From Saccharofermentans sp. (lineage in GTDB: Bacteria; Bacillota; Clostridia; Saccharofermentanales; Saccharofermentanaceae): a stretch of DNA of 64,000 nucleotides. The notes under the pieces were generated by a model. The model worked only from the letters and a program-made list of their open reading frames with translations, made no database searches and was not told where the DNA came from. A program made the translations under genes and the position numbers. How positions within the stretch are numbered: position 1 is the first letter of the stretch; each line of letters begins with the position of its first letter. This document shows, piece by piece, positions 8,082 to 17,711 of this stretch. The DNA lies in the NCBI GenBank assembly GCA_024403855.1, contig JAKSRC010000003.1:62001-126000 (forward strand). The letters are read 5' to 3'.

Positions 8082-10004
8082 ATGAAGCACAGAATAGCAA
8101 TATTTTCGAACGGTTATAACGGCAGTATCACACTCAAGGCAATTGAGGGTATAAAGCGATATGCTGCAATAAAAGACTTTGATACACACTTCTATATCGG
8201 TTTTGCAGCAAGTAATGAGAAGCCGACATTCAACGTAGGTCAGTTTAATATCTATCAGCTTGCAAGACTTGAGGAATACGATGGCCTTATCGTGTTTTCC
8301 GGACTTTTAAATAATCCTGAACTTGCTGCCGAATCCTGCAAACTTGCTAAAGATAAGGGTGTTCCGGTTGTAAGCATTGGTATGCCGGTAGACGGTGTCC
8401 CCTATGTTGGAATTAACAACGAGCAGGGTATGAGAGATCTCGTTGAGCACCTGATTACCGAACATAATGTTAAGAGTATAGTTTACGTTGGTGGTACTGA
8501 AGATCACGTAGATACAATTGAAAGACGTAGAGTCGTAAGCGAAGTCATGGAAAAGCACGGCATGAAGCTTGACGACAATAACATATATTACGGTAACTGG
8601 GTAAATGAAGCTGCTATCGACATAGCAAATAAGTTGGCAGCTGATCCTAACGGCCTTCCTGATGCAATTGTATGTGCTAACGACATCATGGCTTTGGCCA
8701 TTTGTTGTGAGCTTAGAGATTTGGGCTATGATCTTCCAAACGACGTAATAGTAACCGGATTTGACCATATCGGTGAAGGTAGCGTATCTTATCCTGCACT
8801 TACTACTGTAGATCAGGATTATGAGACAATCGGCTACGATGCCTGCCAGAAGCTTTATAACATCATTGAAGGTAAAGAAGACGATGGGTTGGCTTCAATT
8901 TTCTCAAAGCTCGTTATCGGCGAAAGCTGCGGATGCAATTGCTTTTCCAATAGTCCATGCGATATCAGCAGAAGAAATTACTGCAGAAACATCCACTTAA
9001 AGAGCAAAAAGGCAGATTTCTTCAACAGATTCATGCGTACAGAACGCACCACGATTCTTGAATGCAAAGAGTATGAGGAGATGAAGAATGCCCTCAGAAA
9101 TTACTATACTTATAACCACGACTATATCGGTTCAGATTATTACATAATGCTCAACAAGGACTACTATGACGATGTAGCGTCCGAAGACAGCAAATTGCTT
9201 GCTAATTGTTACAACACAACTTTTGATCCGACAGTAGCTATGCTTGATGGCAGAATCACTGAAGATGGTATTGATAAGAGACTTGGTATCCCGGGTTTTA
9301 TCAAAAAGCCCGGCGAGCAGCACATCTATTTCTTCTATCCGCTTCATAACGAGCAGTATAACTACGGTTATGTCGTTTTTATCGATGGTACTTACATCAT
9401 AGACGAAGCATTCCGAATTTATGAATATCTCGAAAAATTGGAGAATTCATTTGTCGAACTTCGAATTAATATGAGACTCGAAGTCGTCAACAAGGAATTG
9501 CGTTTCCTGTATGACAAGGACCCTATGACAGGTCTATACAATCGTTTCTGCTTTGTAAGCCATGCATATCCATTAGTCGAGAACAGTAAAGCGAACGGTC
9601 AGAAGGCCATGATTATGTTCATCGACATCAACCACATGAAGCGCATCAATGACCGTTATGGTCACATTTGTGGCGACAAGGCTATCGGCATTGTCGCTGA
9701 TGCTATTAAGCAGTGCATTGGCAATGACGAAGTAATCGGCATACGTTACGGTGGCGACGAATTCCTTATCATCGCAGCTAACGCAACAGAAGACTTTGCC
9801 GAGAAGTTTAAACACGATATGGAGACTTATATCGATAACGAAAATAAGCTTGGATTAAATCCGTTCAAGTTCTCTATAAGCGTCGGATATGTCCTTACAG
9901 ATCCTGCATCAGAAAAGAAAGTCAGCGACTATGTAGAAGAGGCTGATGTCATGATGTATGAGATCAAGAATGAGCATCACAGGACTCATCCTGAGGAAGA
10001 TTAA
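8082..10004 (+). CDS. Soluble sugar-sensor/diguanylate cyclase (LacI-type binding domain + GGDEF)
   Basis: This 640-residue protein joins a periplasmic-binding-fold sensor of the LacI/GalR type (about residues 3-280, without the DNA-binding helix-turn-helix) to a middle region and a C-terminal GGDEF domain (about 480-635). The sensor shows LacI-family hallmarks such as DAIVCANDIMALA and VIVTGFDHI. The catalytic motif GGDEF at 557-561 is intact, so c-di-GMP synthesis is expected; the inhibitory RxxD site is absent (N548 and V551 occupy its ends). No signal peptide or membrane segment is present, so it should sense a cytoplasmic ligand, probably a sugar. TATAAT at 8037-8042 may be its -10 element. 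The stop codon overlaps that of the convergent gene by 3-4 bp. Confidence 0.88.
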   Translation: MKHRIAIFSNGYNGSITLKAIEGIKRYAAIKDFDTHFYIGFAASNEKPTFNVGQFNIYQLARLEEYDGLIVFSGLLNNPELAAESCKLAKDKGVPVVSIGMPVDGVPYVGINNEQGMRDLVEHLITEHNVKSIVYVGGTEDHVDTIERRRVVSEVMEKHGMKLDDNNIYYGNWVNEAAIDIANKLAADPNGLPDAIVCANDIMALAICCELRDLGYDLPNDVIVTGFDHIGEGSVSYPALTTVDQDYETIGYDACQKLYNIIEGKEDDGLASIFSKLVIGESCGCNCFSNSPCDISRRNYCRNIHLKSKKADFFNRFMRTERTTILECKEYEEMKNALRNYYTYNHDYIGSDYYIMLNKDYYDDVASEDSKLLANCYNTTFDPTVAMLDGRITEDGIDKRLGIPGFIKKPGEQHIYFFYPLHNEQYNYGYVVFIDGTYIIDEAFRIYEYLEKLENSFVELRINMRLEVVNKELRFLYDKDPMTGLYNRFCFVSHAYPLVENSKANGQKAMIMFIDINHMKRINDRYGHICGDKAIGIVADAIKQCIGNDEVIGIRYGGDEFLIIAANATEDFAEKFKHDMETYIDNENKLGLNPFKFSISVGYVLTDPASEKKVSDYVEEADVMMYEIKNEHHRTHPEED

Positions 10005-13000
10005 AAGATCTTATATACCTTTGCATCTTCCTCAGCGAAGTAAGCTACCTGCTTCAGATTCTTATCGATAAATTCCGTATTGAGTCTGACACCCTCATCA
10101 GTTTCCTGCTCTAAGAAATCACCATCTACGATGAGATACCTGATATTTCTCTCTTTGCAATATCTGGTGAACTCGTCGATGTTGTCATCACATCCGGAGA
10201 TAAGCCAGTTGTAGATTGTGTTTCTTGTATTGGTGTCATGACCTGCTGACCATGCGTAGTAAGGCCAGCCATAGTACATAGGACGTCCTGCCAAAATGAA
10301 GCGATCCATTGACCAGTAAGGTGTGAGGAATACATCTGTAGGCTCAGTATTCTCAACAACCCACTTTGTAAGCGGTGAATTTGTATTGATCGGGTAAGGA
10401 TTACTGTTCTTGTTAATATATGTTGCCCATTCGCTTACACCGGTTGCTGTGAGCGGGATCATGAGAGCAAGTGCAAGGATAACACCTGCGACCTCCAAAG
10501 CAATCCATGCAGGAAGTGAAAGACCGGAAGCCTTCTTGGATTCAACCGGTATATGCTTGATTGCTTCAGGCTTCAATTCTTCTTCATCTTCATCAGAATT
10601 ATCAGAAGAACCATCGATAACAGCGTCAGCTGAAGCGATAACGACGTTATCTTCGTCATCTTCCTCGTCGCCTTCACCGAACTTTACATCAGACATAACA
10701 ATTGAACCGGGACGCATAGCAACGTGTGCAGGTTCATTTGTTGATTCCTTAACAGGCTCATCAGAATCGCCTTCTTCAGTTGTATCTTCAGTAGATTCTT
10801 CAGATTCATCTTCCTTCTTTTCTTCGGAAGCATCAGCAGACTCGCTATTATCAGCGGGCTTAATCTCTTCGCCGAAGAGAGCTGCTATAGCTGCAACGCC
10901 AGCCTTAGCTTCGCTGTCGTCAGTCTTTTCTTCTTCAGATTTCTCATCCTCAGCAGTTGTCTCTTCAGTTTCTTCTGAAACCTCTTCAGAATCATCTTCA
11001 GAATCAGAAGGCTCTTCTTCGGAATCTTCCTCTTCGTCGTCTTCTTCACCCTTTTCATCACCGAAAAGGAGTTCTTTAGCGGGTTCTTCCTTATCTTCCT
11101 TCTTATCAGAACTGTCAGAAGAGCTACCACCATTAAGGCTTGAAACGTCTGCATCAATACCTGTATGAGAGTCTAAAGCTTTAATATCAAGAGCCTCTTC
11201 TTTCTCATCTTCTTCAGCTTCGCCGAATGCACTTGCAGAAGGAAGTACGGGTGTTCTGACGCCAGTATCAGATTCAGCTACTTCAGAGTAATCTCCATCG
11301 GCTGAGTTTGCGTCGATAATGCCGTCTGCTTCAACAGCAATTGTAGGTCTTTCTTTCTCAGGTTTTCTGAGCTTGAAGGGAATATAGAGAAGATTAGCAA
11401 CCAGGGCTGCTACAAAAGCATCAACAAGGATAAGTGTTATCTGGATGAACTTATGATTTGCGAGCATCTCCAAAGTTACCTGGAAAAGGAACGCGAAAAT
11501 CAAAGGATTAAGTGCGCAGATGAACAAGAGGAAGCGGTGAACCGGCTTCTTGTGAATGATATCCAGAATAAGTGTAATGAGTGCGAAAGCTGCTGCAAGA
11601 ATAAGAGTAAGGCCTGTTACGTTGAAAAGGTAAGAAGCCACATTTGTGAATGTGGGGTTATTAACGATGAAGCCAGGCTTGAATACGAAGGAAACAACGT
11701 TGTTATATCCGCCTGAGAAGACCAAAGTCTGAATGAAGGAAGAGACAACAGCACAAATTGCGACTGCAAGATATAAGAGTCTGCTCTCAGAAAAGATTGC
11801 CATACCGAAGAGCACAAGGAGAAGTGCAATGAGGCATGAGCCATGGAAATAAGGCATAACGATAACAAGTACGCATGCGAGGAAGGCAATTGATATCGGA
11901 TAGAGCGGATCCTCAGATCTTACGAGCCAAGCAGTCTTGGAGAATGCAAAAGCCTTTACAGCTTCGCCAAAGCTTTCGGCTCTTGAAACTGCTATTCCGA
12001 TTCTTCTGACAAAAGGCAGGAAGAGGATAACCATCAGAACGATTACGCCAACACCAAGCATGAGGTGGCGCTGATTAGGGTAGACATTGATAGCCCAGAG
12101 TCCCCAGTTATCGTAATCTGTAACCTGATACCACTGATCGAATGCAAGGATTTCCTTGATGGCACTAACGAGGGGAAGACCGGATGCCATGAGTTCCTTC
12201 AAGTGAACAAAAGCATTAATGGAACTTCTGAGGAATACAAGGATAGGAGCTACAGCGAAAGCTGCTCTTCTTGAACTGATAAGCATTGCAAGAAGTCCAA
12301 GGAGGACGAGAGTGCTTACCATAGTGATGATTGAAGGAAGATTAAGTGCATAATCGATAGGTAATCCCAGATGCTGAAGCATTCCGGCAAGGAAATAGAA
12401 GAAGAAGTGATACTTAATTCCGTCGCCGGAGAAGTGCATATACTGAGTCGGGAAGTTAAAGCCCTTACCGAATGAAGAGATCATTGCCGTATGAGGTGAC
12501 AAGTCAGAGAAGGTAGAAGAGCCGTTGTAAAGTCTGCCACCGTCGATTCTGTATGTGTAGAACATAAGGAAAGTAGCAGCGATAGTGATCAGAACAATGA
12601 CGGCACCATAGAAAACTGAGTCAAGGACATTGTGCTTGTAATCTTCAATAGTAGTAGAGCCGGAAGCCTTGAGTTCCTCGCGCTTGATCCTCTTGCGGTT
12701 GATGAGTACAAGGCATGTGAGGATCATCCAGATGAAGAAAGCGAATGTGATGAGAACTCCGAGCTTCATGCAAAGAGCACTGTTATCAAGGAAATAAGTC
12801 AGTCCAAGTGTTATGTAGTAGTTGAAGAAGGGAACACATAACAATCCTGTGATGATTCCGGCCGGAACAGTGAACAAAGTGTTCGGAATATGAGTTATCG
12901 CCTTTGCCTGAGAACTACTAGCAATATATAATCTACGGACATCCGGCACACAAAGGCCTACGAAGCAAATGCCGAATGCAGCACATAATACCAAATACAA

Positions 13001-13012
13001 AATAGCGAGCAT
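10001..13012 (-). CDS. Large polytopic membrane protein, GT-C-like, with long acidic insert
   Basis: This 1003-residue protein has many membrane helices over residues 1-550, a disordered insert at about 552-827 that is overwhelmingly Glu, Asp and Ser, one more helix (about 833-853) and a C-terminal soluble domain of about 145 residues. The loop FSDLSPHTAMISSFGKG and the segment GIKYHFFFYFLAGML suggest a lipid-linked sugar transferase of the GT-C kind; the C-terminal part (TDVFLTPYWSMDRFILAGR, RNIRYLIVDGDF) looks like the extracellular domain of such enzymes. No function can be assigned. The start is supported by AAGGGGA before the ATG. It is divergent from the Ddl-like gene and convergent with the GGDEF gene, so it is transcribed alone. 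Confidence 0.75.
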   Translation of the reverse strand: MLAILYLVLCAAFGICFVGLCVPDVRRLYIASSSQAKAITHIPNTLFTVPAGIITGLLCVPFFNYYITLGLTYFLDNSALCMKLGVLITFAFFIWMILTCLVLINRKRIKREELKASGSTTIEDYKHNVLDSVFYGAVIVLITIAATFLMFYTYRIDGGRLYNGSSTFSDLSPHTAMISSFGKGFNFPTQYMHFSGDGIKYHFFFYFLAGMLQHLGLPIDYALNLPSIITMVSTLVLLGLLAMLISSRRAAFAVAPILVFLRSSINAFVHLKELMASGLPLVSAIKEILAFDQWYQVTDYDNWGLWAINVYPNQRHLMLGVGVIVLMVILFLPFVRRIGIAVSRAESFGEAVKAFAFSKTAWLVRSEDPLYPISIAFLACVLVIVMPYFHGSCLIALLLVLFGMAIFSESRLLYLAVAICAVVSSFIQTLVFSGGYNNVVSFVFKPGFIVNNPTFTNVASYLFNVTGLTLILAAAFALITLILDIIHKKPVHRFLLFICALNPLIFAFLFQVTLEMLANHKFIQITLILVDAFVAALVANLLYIPFKLRKPEKERPTIAVEADGIIDANSADGDYSEVAESDTGVRTPVLPSASAFGEAEEDEKEEALDIKALDSHTGIDADVSSLNGGSSSDSSDKKEDKEEPAKELLFGDEKGEEDDEEEDSEEEPSDSEDDSEEVSEETEETTAEDEKSEEEKTDDSEAKAGVAAIAALFGEEIKPADNSESADASEEKKEDESEESTEDTTEEGDSDEPVKESTNEPAHVAMRPGSIVMSDVKFGEGDEEDDEDNVVIASADAVIDGSSDNSDEDEEELKPEAIKHIPVESKKASGLSLPAWIALEVAGVILALALMIPLTATGVSEWATYINKNSNPYPINTNSPLTKWVVENTEPTDVFLTPYWSMDRFILAGRPMYYGWPYYAWSAGHDTNTRNTIYNWLISGCDDNIDEFTRYCKERNIRYLIVDGDFLEQETDEGVRLNTEFIDKNLKQVAYFAEEDAKVYKIF

Positions 13013-13157
13013 AAAAATCCCCTTATTTTAAATAACTTTCTAAATATTAACACAACTTGGCTTTTTACAAACATGTGGCAATTTATAAGTATCTATGAAG
13101 ACACCATGCGAAAAAGAGTATAATCTGTCTATCTTTTGCAATAAAAGGGGAATTTGA
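13013..13157. promoter_or_regulatory. Divergent promoter region
   Basis: The rightward side has TATAAT at 13119-13124, placed well for the Ddl-like gene. The leftward side has TTGTAA (13068-13063, minus) with AT-rich candidates for a -10 about 15-17 bp on. Neither -35 element is close to consensus. Confidence 0.4.
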
Positions 13158-14207
13158 ATGAAAATTACTGTTCTTGGCGGCGGCCTGTCACCTGAAAGAG
13201 ATGTATCACTTAAATCAGCAAGCCTCGTCGCCAATGCTTTGCTCTCAAAAGGACACGAAGTAGCATTAGTCGACCTTTACGATGGAATTGAGACTAACTA
13301 TCCTTGCGAGACTTATTTCAGACGTGGCACTGTAAACCCGTTTACTTATACTATTCCCGAGACAGAACCCGATCTTGAAGAAATTATCAAGCAGCACGGT
13401 GGAAGAAGAAGCTGGGTTGGTCCAAGAGTAATCGAGATGTGCAAGTACGCTGACAAAGTCTTCCTCGGACTTCACGGCAGCCATGGCGAGAATGGCCAGG
13501 TTCAGGCTTTGCTTAACGCTTTCGATATTGAATACACAGGATGCGACTATATGGGCTGTGCCATCGCGATGGATAAGGACTTGTCCAAGTCTTTGGTAAA
13601 AGCTGCCGGATATCTTACAGCTGACTGGATTGTTGATGTTCCTGAGCAGCTTACTTTCGAGCGAGTAAACAATGAGATTGGCCTTCCTTGTGTTGTAAAG
13701 CCTATCGGCACCGGTTCTTCATGTGGTGTATCTATCGTAAAGTCACAGGGAGAATTCGAAGCAGCAATTAACTATGCCGCTTCATATCACCAGAAGATCC
13801 TTATAGAAAAGTTCATCAAGGCAAGAGAAATCACGATTTCCATTGTTAATGACAAGGCTCTTCCTATCACGGAAATTATCCCTCACGAGGGTTTCTACGA
13901 CTATAAGAATAAGTACCAGAATGGTCTTACAACACACGTTTGCCCTGCAAACATCGAAGAGGAAGACTATAAGAAAGGACAGAAGATTGCACTTAAGATC
14001 TTCCGCCTTTTGAGAATGACTCAGTACGGAAGAATCGACATGATGTACGACGATGTAAACCACGAATTCTGGTTTATCGAAGGTAACAATCTTCCCGGCA
14101 TGACAAACACTTCACTCCTTCCTGAGGCTGCAAAAGTCGATGGAACTTCATACGAAGATCTTTGCGAGAGCCTTGTTCTGAATTGCAAGAGAGCGCGCGA
14201 ACTCTGA
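13158..14207 (+). CDS. D-alanine-D-alanine ligase family ATP-grasp protein
   Basis: This 349-residue protein is an ATP-grasp ligase of the Ddl family. Visible signatures are SPERDVSLKSA near the N-terminus, GLHGSHGENGQVQ, YTGCDYMGCAIAMDKDLSK, the omega-loop segment FYDYKNKY, and EGNNLPGMTNTSLLP near the end. The YDYKNKY loop fits D-Ala-D-Ala ligases rather than the vancomycin-resistance D-Ala-D-Lac enzymes, so a role in peptidoglycan precursor synthesis is likely. It carries an extra stretch of about 30 residues (around 65-95) between the first strands compared with the common enzyme, and GENG replaces the more usual GEDG, so a paralogue with another substrate is possible. Start ATG 13158 follows AAAAGGGGAATTTGA. 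Confidence 0.85.
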   Translation: MKITVLGGGLSPERDVSLKSASLVANALLSKGHEVALVDLYDGIETNYPCETYFRRGTVNPFTYTIPETEPDLEEIIKQHGGRRSWVGPRVIEMCKYADKVFLGLHGSHGENGQVQALLNAFDIEYTGCDYMGCAIAMDKDLSKSLVKAAGYLTADWIVDVPEQLTFERVNNEIGLPCVVKPIGTGSSCGVSIVKSQGEFEAAINYAASYHQKILIEKFIKAREITISIVNDKALPITEIIPHEGFYDYKNKYQNGLTTHVCPANIEEEDYKKGQKIALKIFRLLRMTQYGRIDMMYDDVNHEFWFIEGNNLPGMTNTSLLPEAAKVDGTSYEDLCESLVLNCKRAREL

Positions 14208-14234
14208 TCTGCGTTTTAAAATTTGATTTGTTGC

Positions 14235-14278
14235 GAGCAACCCTTAGTTCATATAGAATTAAGGGTGCTTGATTTTTA
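14235..14278 (+). terminator. Hairpin terminator/attenuator before the deaminase gene
   Basis: AGCAACCCTTAGTTC pairs with GAATTAAGGGTGCTT (one bulge, one wobble), followed by GATTTTTATT. It ends only about 15 bases before the deaminase start codon, so either the deaminase is expressed by read-through or this is partial termination within the operon. Confidence 0.75.
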
Positions 14279-14293
14279 TTCGGGAGGCCTTTT

Positions 14294-14779
14294 ATGAGCG
14301 ACAAGAGATCTGACTATATTAGCTGGGACGAATACTTTATGGGTGTAGCAAAGCTTGCTTCATTAAGAAGTAAGGATCCGAGCACACAGGTAGGTGCCTG
14401 CATCGTTGATAAGGATAATTACATCTTGTCTGTTGGTTATAACGGATTCCCGATTGGTTGTAACGACGAGGAATTTCCTTGGGCAAGAGACGGTGGAGTA
14501 CTCGACACAAAGTATGCTTTCGTTGCTCACGCTGAACTTAATGCGATTCTTAATTCTAAGACAGGCAACCTCGCAGGTTCCACTGTTTATGTAACTCTTT
14601 TCCCCTGCAATGAATGCACCAAGGCATTGATCCAGAAGCGCGTTGGAAAGGTTGTTTATTTCGATGATAAGTATCACGATACTGATACCGCAAAGGCAGC
14701 TCGTAAAATGTTAGATGCTGCAGGCATTAAGTACGAGAAGTATCAGCCATCAGGCAGAAAGACTGAAATTAATCTCTAA
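14294..14779 (+). CDS. Deoxycytidylate (dCMP) deaminase family protein
   Basis: This 161-residue zinc deaminase has the His-Ala-Glu triad (HAELNA) and the two zinc cysteines (PCNEC) of the cytidine/dCMP deaminase fold. The N-terminal WDEYFMGVAKLASLRSKDPSTQVGA matches dCMP deaminases such as ComEB, which convert dCMP to dUMP for thymidylate synthesis. It is cytoplasmic. The start follows CGGGAGG. The next gene (GH5) begins 12 bp after its stop; the two probably share a transcript although their functions are unrelated. Confidence 0.9.
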   Translation: MSDKRSDYISWDEYFMGVAKLASLRSKDPSTQVGACIVDKDNYILSVGYNGFPIGCNDEEFPWARDGGVLDTKYAFVAHAELNAILNSKTGNLAGSTVYVTLFPCNECTKALIQKRVGKVVYFDDKYHDTDTAKAARKMLDAAGIKYEKYQPSGRKTEINL

Positions 14780-14791
14780 TGGAGGACTAAT

Positions 14792-16864
14792 ATGCGTTGC
14801 ACTAAAGGGCAGAAAATACTTCTGCTTCTCTTTTCGATTGTTTTTATTTTTACTGCATTCCCGATAACTTCTCTGGCAGCTCCGAAAGGCAGTGCCACTA
14901 CTAATTGCTGGGGTTCGGGTGGACAGATCGAGATATCACTTTCAGGATGCAGCGGATATAAGAAAATCACCGTAATAGCTGAGTTTTCAGGCAAAATTGA
15001 TTCTGCTACCGGCTGGGGATTTGATTCCTATGCGATAGACGGAAACAGAGTTACTGCGACATGCTCTTCAACCGGTCCTAACAGCTGGGGCTTCGACAGT
15101 AAAGTCGGAATTCAGGTAACCGGCAGCGATGTCAATTCGGCAAAGCTTATTTCTGTTTCAGGTGATGGCGAATCAGGTTCGGTAAGCGATAAGAAAGAGC
15201 CGGAATCAGCACCTTCTGACACGAAAAGTACACAGCCGGTAACTCCCGTAAAATCACCGGATCCTGCAAAGACCATCAAGGGCGAAAAGGGTGACGACTG
15301 GCTTACAACAGAGGGCTCTCATATAGTTGATAAAGATGGAAAAGAAGTCTGGCTTACAGGCTGTAACTGGTTTGGTTATAACACCGGAACCAATCTTTTC
15401 GACGGCGTATGGAACTGTAATCTCAAAGAGTCATTGAAGGCTATTGCAGACAGGGGCTTTAATGTTTTGAGAGTGCCCATGAGTGCTGAACTCCTGCTTC
15501 AGTGGAAGAAGGGTGAATATCCCAGAGCAAATTACAATAACGCCTATAATGAAGAACTGAATTCCATGAATTCTCTTGAGATCTTCGACTATGTTCTTTC
15601 GCTTTGTGAGCAGAACGGACTGAAGATAATCATCGACATTCATACTGTAAAAACGGATGCGTCAGGCCATAATTATCCGGTCTGGTATAGAGACGATATG
15701 AAAGAAGATGATTTTATTGAATCTCTTTCCTGGGTTTCTGAAAGATATAAGGATAATGACACCATAATCGGTTACGACCTGAAGAATGAGCCTCACGGAA
15801 AGGCTTCAGAATCACCACGTGCGATCTGGAACGATTCGAACGATAAGGATAACTGGAAGAGAGTAGCTGAAAAAGCCGGAAATGCCGTTTTGGATAAGAA
15901 TCCCAACGCATTGATAATTATCGAAGGCATTCAGATCTATCCCATTAATATCAAGGCGAACAATTTCGTCTCGAAAGACGATGACAACGACTATTACAAC
16001 ACCTGGTGGGGTGCAAACCTGATGGGTGTTAAGGACTATCCCATCGATTTCGGCTCACCGGAGCGCAACAAGCAGATTGTGTATTCACCTCACGATTACG
16101 GTCCGAGAGTTTACGAGCAGCCGTGGTTTAAGGGCGGTTTTACATATGAATCGCTCTATAAGGATGCATGGCACGACTACTGGCTCTACATTCAGGAAGA
16201 TGGAATTGCTCCCATTTTCGTGGGCGAGTGGGGCGGCTTTATGGAAGGCGACAATCTGAAGTGGATGGAAATGTTCAGACAGCTGATCGCCGAAAAGCAT
16301 CTCCACCATACTTTCTGGTGTTTTAATGCCAATTCCGGCGACACCGGAGGACTTGTTAAGGATGATTTCAAGACATGGGATGAGGAAAAATATGCTTTCG
16401 TAAAAGAGGTTTTGTGGCAGACCAAAGAAGGCAAGTTCATTGGACTTGACCATGTTGTGCCTTTGGGTGTAAACGGCATAGCCTTAAACGATTATCAGGG
16501 TGAGATAATTACACCTGCTCCGACAAAGCCGATTGCGAAGACTTCGGAGGAAACTGCTGAAGCGACAACTGTTGAAGGCACTTCCGTCGAAGAAACAATG
16601 GTTATTAACGAAGGTTCCGATGAAAATCTGCCTGATATTGTTATCAGAAAAGCAACATCTGTTCTTGTCGTAGTTGTTATAATAACAGTAGCTTTGTTGA
16701 TCATTGCCGCAGCTGTAATGATTGCCTCAAAGCAGAGAATCGCCAAGAGGAAAGCGTCGGAGGAGATATTGATCCCATCGTCTGAAGAACCTGAGGCGAA
16801 TATCGGTGAAGCATCAGATGCGGAAGATTTAGATTCGTCATCTGACAGCCTGAAGGAGAACTAA
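14792..16864 (+). CDS. Membrane-anchored GH5 endoglycanase (cellulase-like)
   Basis: This 690-residue protein begins with a signal peptide (cleavage near Ala29-Ala30). Residues about 33-125 form a beta-rich domain with repeated WGFDS, probably carbohydrate-binding. A linker leads to a GH5 catalytic domain (about 165-550) with the acid/base in DLKNEPHG (Glu333) and the nucleophile in FVGEWGG (Glu479), so it should be active on beta-1,4-glucan or a similar polymer. A Thr/Glu-rich linker is followed by a membrane helix (about 622-646), a basic stop (KQRIAKRK) and an acidic cytoplasmic tail, so the enzyme stays on the cell surface instead of joining a cellulosome; no dockerin is present. The GH5 subfamily and exact substrate cannot be fixed by eye. 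Confidence 0.92.
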   Translation: MRCTKGQKILLLLFSIVFIFTAFPITSLAAPKGSATTNCWGSGGQIEISLSGCSGYKKITVIAEFSGKIDSATGWGFDSYAIDGNRVTATCSSTGPNSWGFDSKVGIQVTGSDVNSAKLISVSGDGESGSVSDKKEPESAPSDTKSTQPVTPVKSPDPAKTIKGEKGDDWLTTEGSHIVDKDGKEVWLTGCNWFGYNTGTNLFDGVWNCNLKESLKAIADRGFNVLRVPMSAELLLQWKKGEYPRANYNNAYNEELNSMNSLEIFDYVLSLCEQNGLKIIIDIHTVKTDASGHNYPVWYRDDMKEDDFIESLSWVSERYKDNDTIIGYDLKNEPHGKASESPRAIWNDSNDKDNWKRVAEKAGNAVLDKNPNALIIIEGIQIYPINIKANNFVSKDDDNDYYNTWWGANLMGVKDYPIDFGSPERNKQIVYSPHDYGPRVYEQPWFKGGFTYESLYKDAWHDYWLYIQEDGIAPIFVGEWGGFMEGDNLKWMEMFRQLIAEKHLHHTFWCFNANSGDTGGLVKDDFKTWDEEKYAFVKEVLWQTKEGKFIGLDHVVPLGVNGIALNDYQGEIITPAPTKPIAKTSEETAEATTVEGTSVEETMVINEGSDENLPDIVIRKATSVLVVVVIITVALLIIAAAVMIASKQRIAKRKASEEILIPSSEEPEANIGEASDAEDLDSSSDSLKEN

Positions 16865-16865
16865 T

Positions 16866-17531
16866 ATGCTGTATATCTATTTGGCCAATATTTTCGAGAA
16901 TAACAGCCAGTTAGAACCGATCATCATCGGACTTGTTATTGCTGTTGTTGTAGCGCTTATCGTTGTGTTTATTGTTTTGAAGGCAAAGGACAAGCGCAAG
17001 GAAAAAATGGACGAACAGATAGATACTGCATGGAAAGCTGAACAGGTTGTAAACCGTGTAGGCAGTCGCTCTGCAAAAAGCGAAAAGAAGATCCATCAGA
17101 TTAAGCGTGAAACCAGAGATCCCAAGAAAAAAGAACAGGAAGAAGCTGATTCCAAAAACACACTTTTGGGCGGAAAGAGCGATGCCCAGAGAGAAGAATT
17201 GGGAGCCGGTCAGGTTTTCGGTTCTTTAGGAATTTCTTCAAAGAAAGCTGAATCCATAGACAAGGAAAAGGAGAGGATAATCATTAACGGTTATCTTCAG
17301 AAATCAAATACTGCACCGATCAGACCTGTTTATTCCAACACCCTTGAGGCGCGCCAGAAGCAGCGCGAGGAGCTTGATTCCGATAAGGTTGGCAAGGAAG
17401 CAGAGACACCTGCACTTGTAATGGATTCTGCAGCACCTTCGGTAGTCAGAATTACGGACGCCCCCGTTCAGAAGGTTAAGCCCACAGCTTTAAAGCGTCC
17501 TACTGCTTCAAGAGTCGAAAAAAGCGAATAA
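16866..17531 (+). CDS. Small membrane protein with charged cytoplasmic region, unknown function
   Basis: This 221-residue protein has one N-terminal membrane helix (about residues 16-38, PIIIGLVIAVVVALIVVFIV) followed by KAKDKRKEK and about 180 hydrophilic, Lys/Glu-rich residues, probably in the cytoplasm. Start ATG 16866 is one base after the GH5 stop and uses AAGGAGA inside the end of that gene, so it is translationally linked to the GH5 glycanase. The tail is low-complexity and no family was recognised. Proximity suggests a role at the cell surface or in handling the GH5 protein, which is inference only. Confidence 0.75.
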   Translation: MLYIYLANIFENNSQLEPIIIGLVIAVVVALIVVFIVLKAKDKRKEKMDEQIDTAWKAEQVVNRVGSRSAKSEKKIHQIKRETRDPKKKEQEEADSKNTLLGGKSDAQREELGAGQVFGSLGISSKKAESIDKEKERIIINGYLQKSNTAPIRPVYSNTLEARQKQREELDSDKVGKEAETPALVMDSAAPSVVRITDAPVQKVKPTALKRPTASRVEKSE

Positions 17532-17616
17532 ACTGCTATTACGAAATACACTCCTAAAACCATACAAACTGTCTCGAAAATGTAAAGCAAACTTGATATC
17601 GGAAGGCTCTAAACAC

Positions 17617-17646
17617 TTGATAATGCTTGTGTTTTGACTGTATAAT
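17617..17646 (+). promoter_or_regulatory. Strong sigma-A-type promoter of the 17.7-22.7 kb operon
   Basis: TTGATA (17617-17622), an 18-bp spacer and a perfect TATAAT (17641-17646). Transcription should begin near 17653, which rules out the upstream TTG at 17652 as the start of the following protein. Confidence 0.8.
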
Positions 17647-17711
17647 TTTCATTGTCTTTTAATATATTTATTAGGAGACTTGTGTGCTTTATTTTTTGGA
17701 GGTTAGGTAAA

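Noticed and set aside
10410-11168. 252-residue Ser-rich frame on the plus strand
   Set aside because: Antisense of the acidic insert: GAA/GAT codons read backwards give Ser and Leu.
17652-17711. TTG start giving a 1209-residue form of the giant surface protein
   Set aside because: The promoter -10 ends at 17646, so transcription begins at about this base; ATG 17712 has GGAGG upstream and begins a normal signal peptide.
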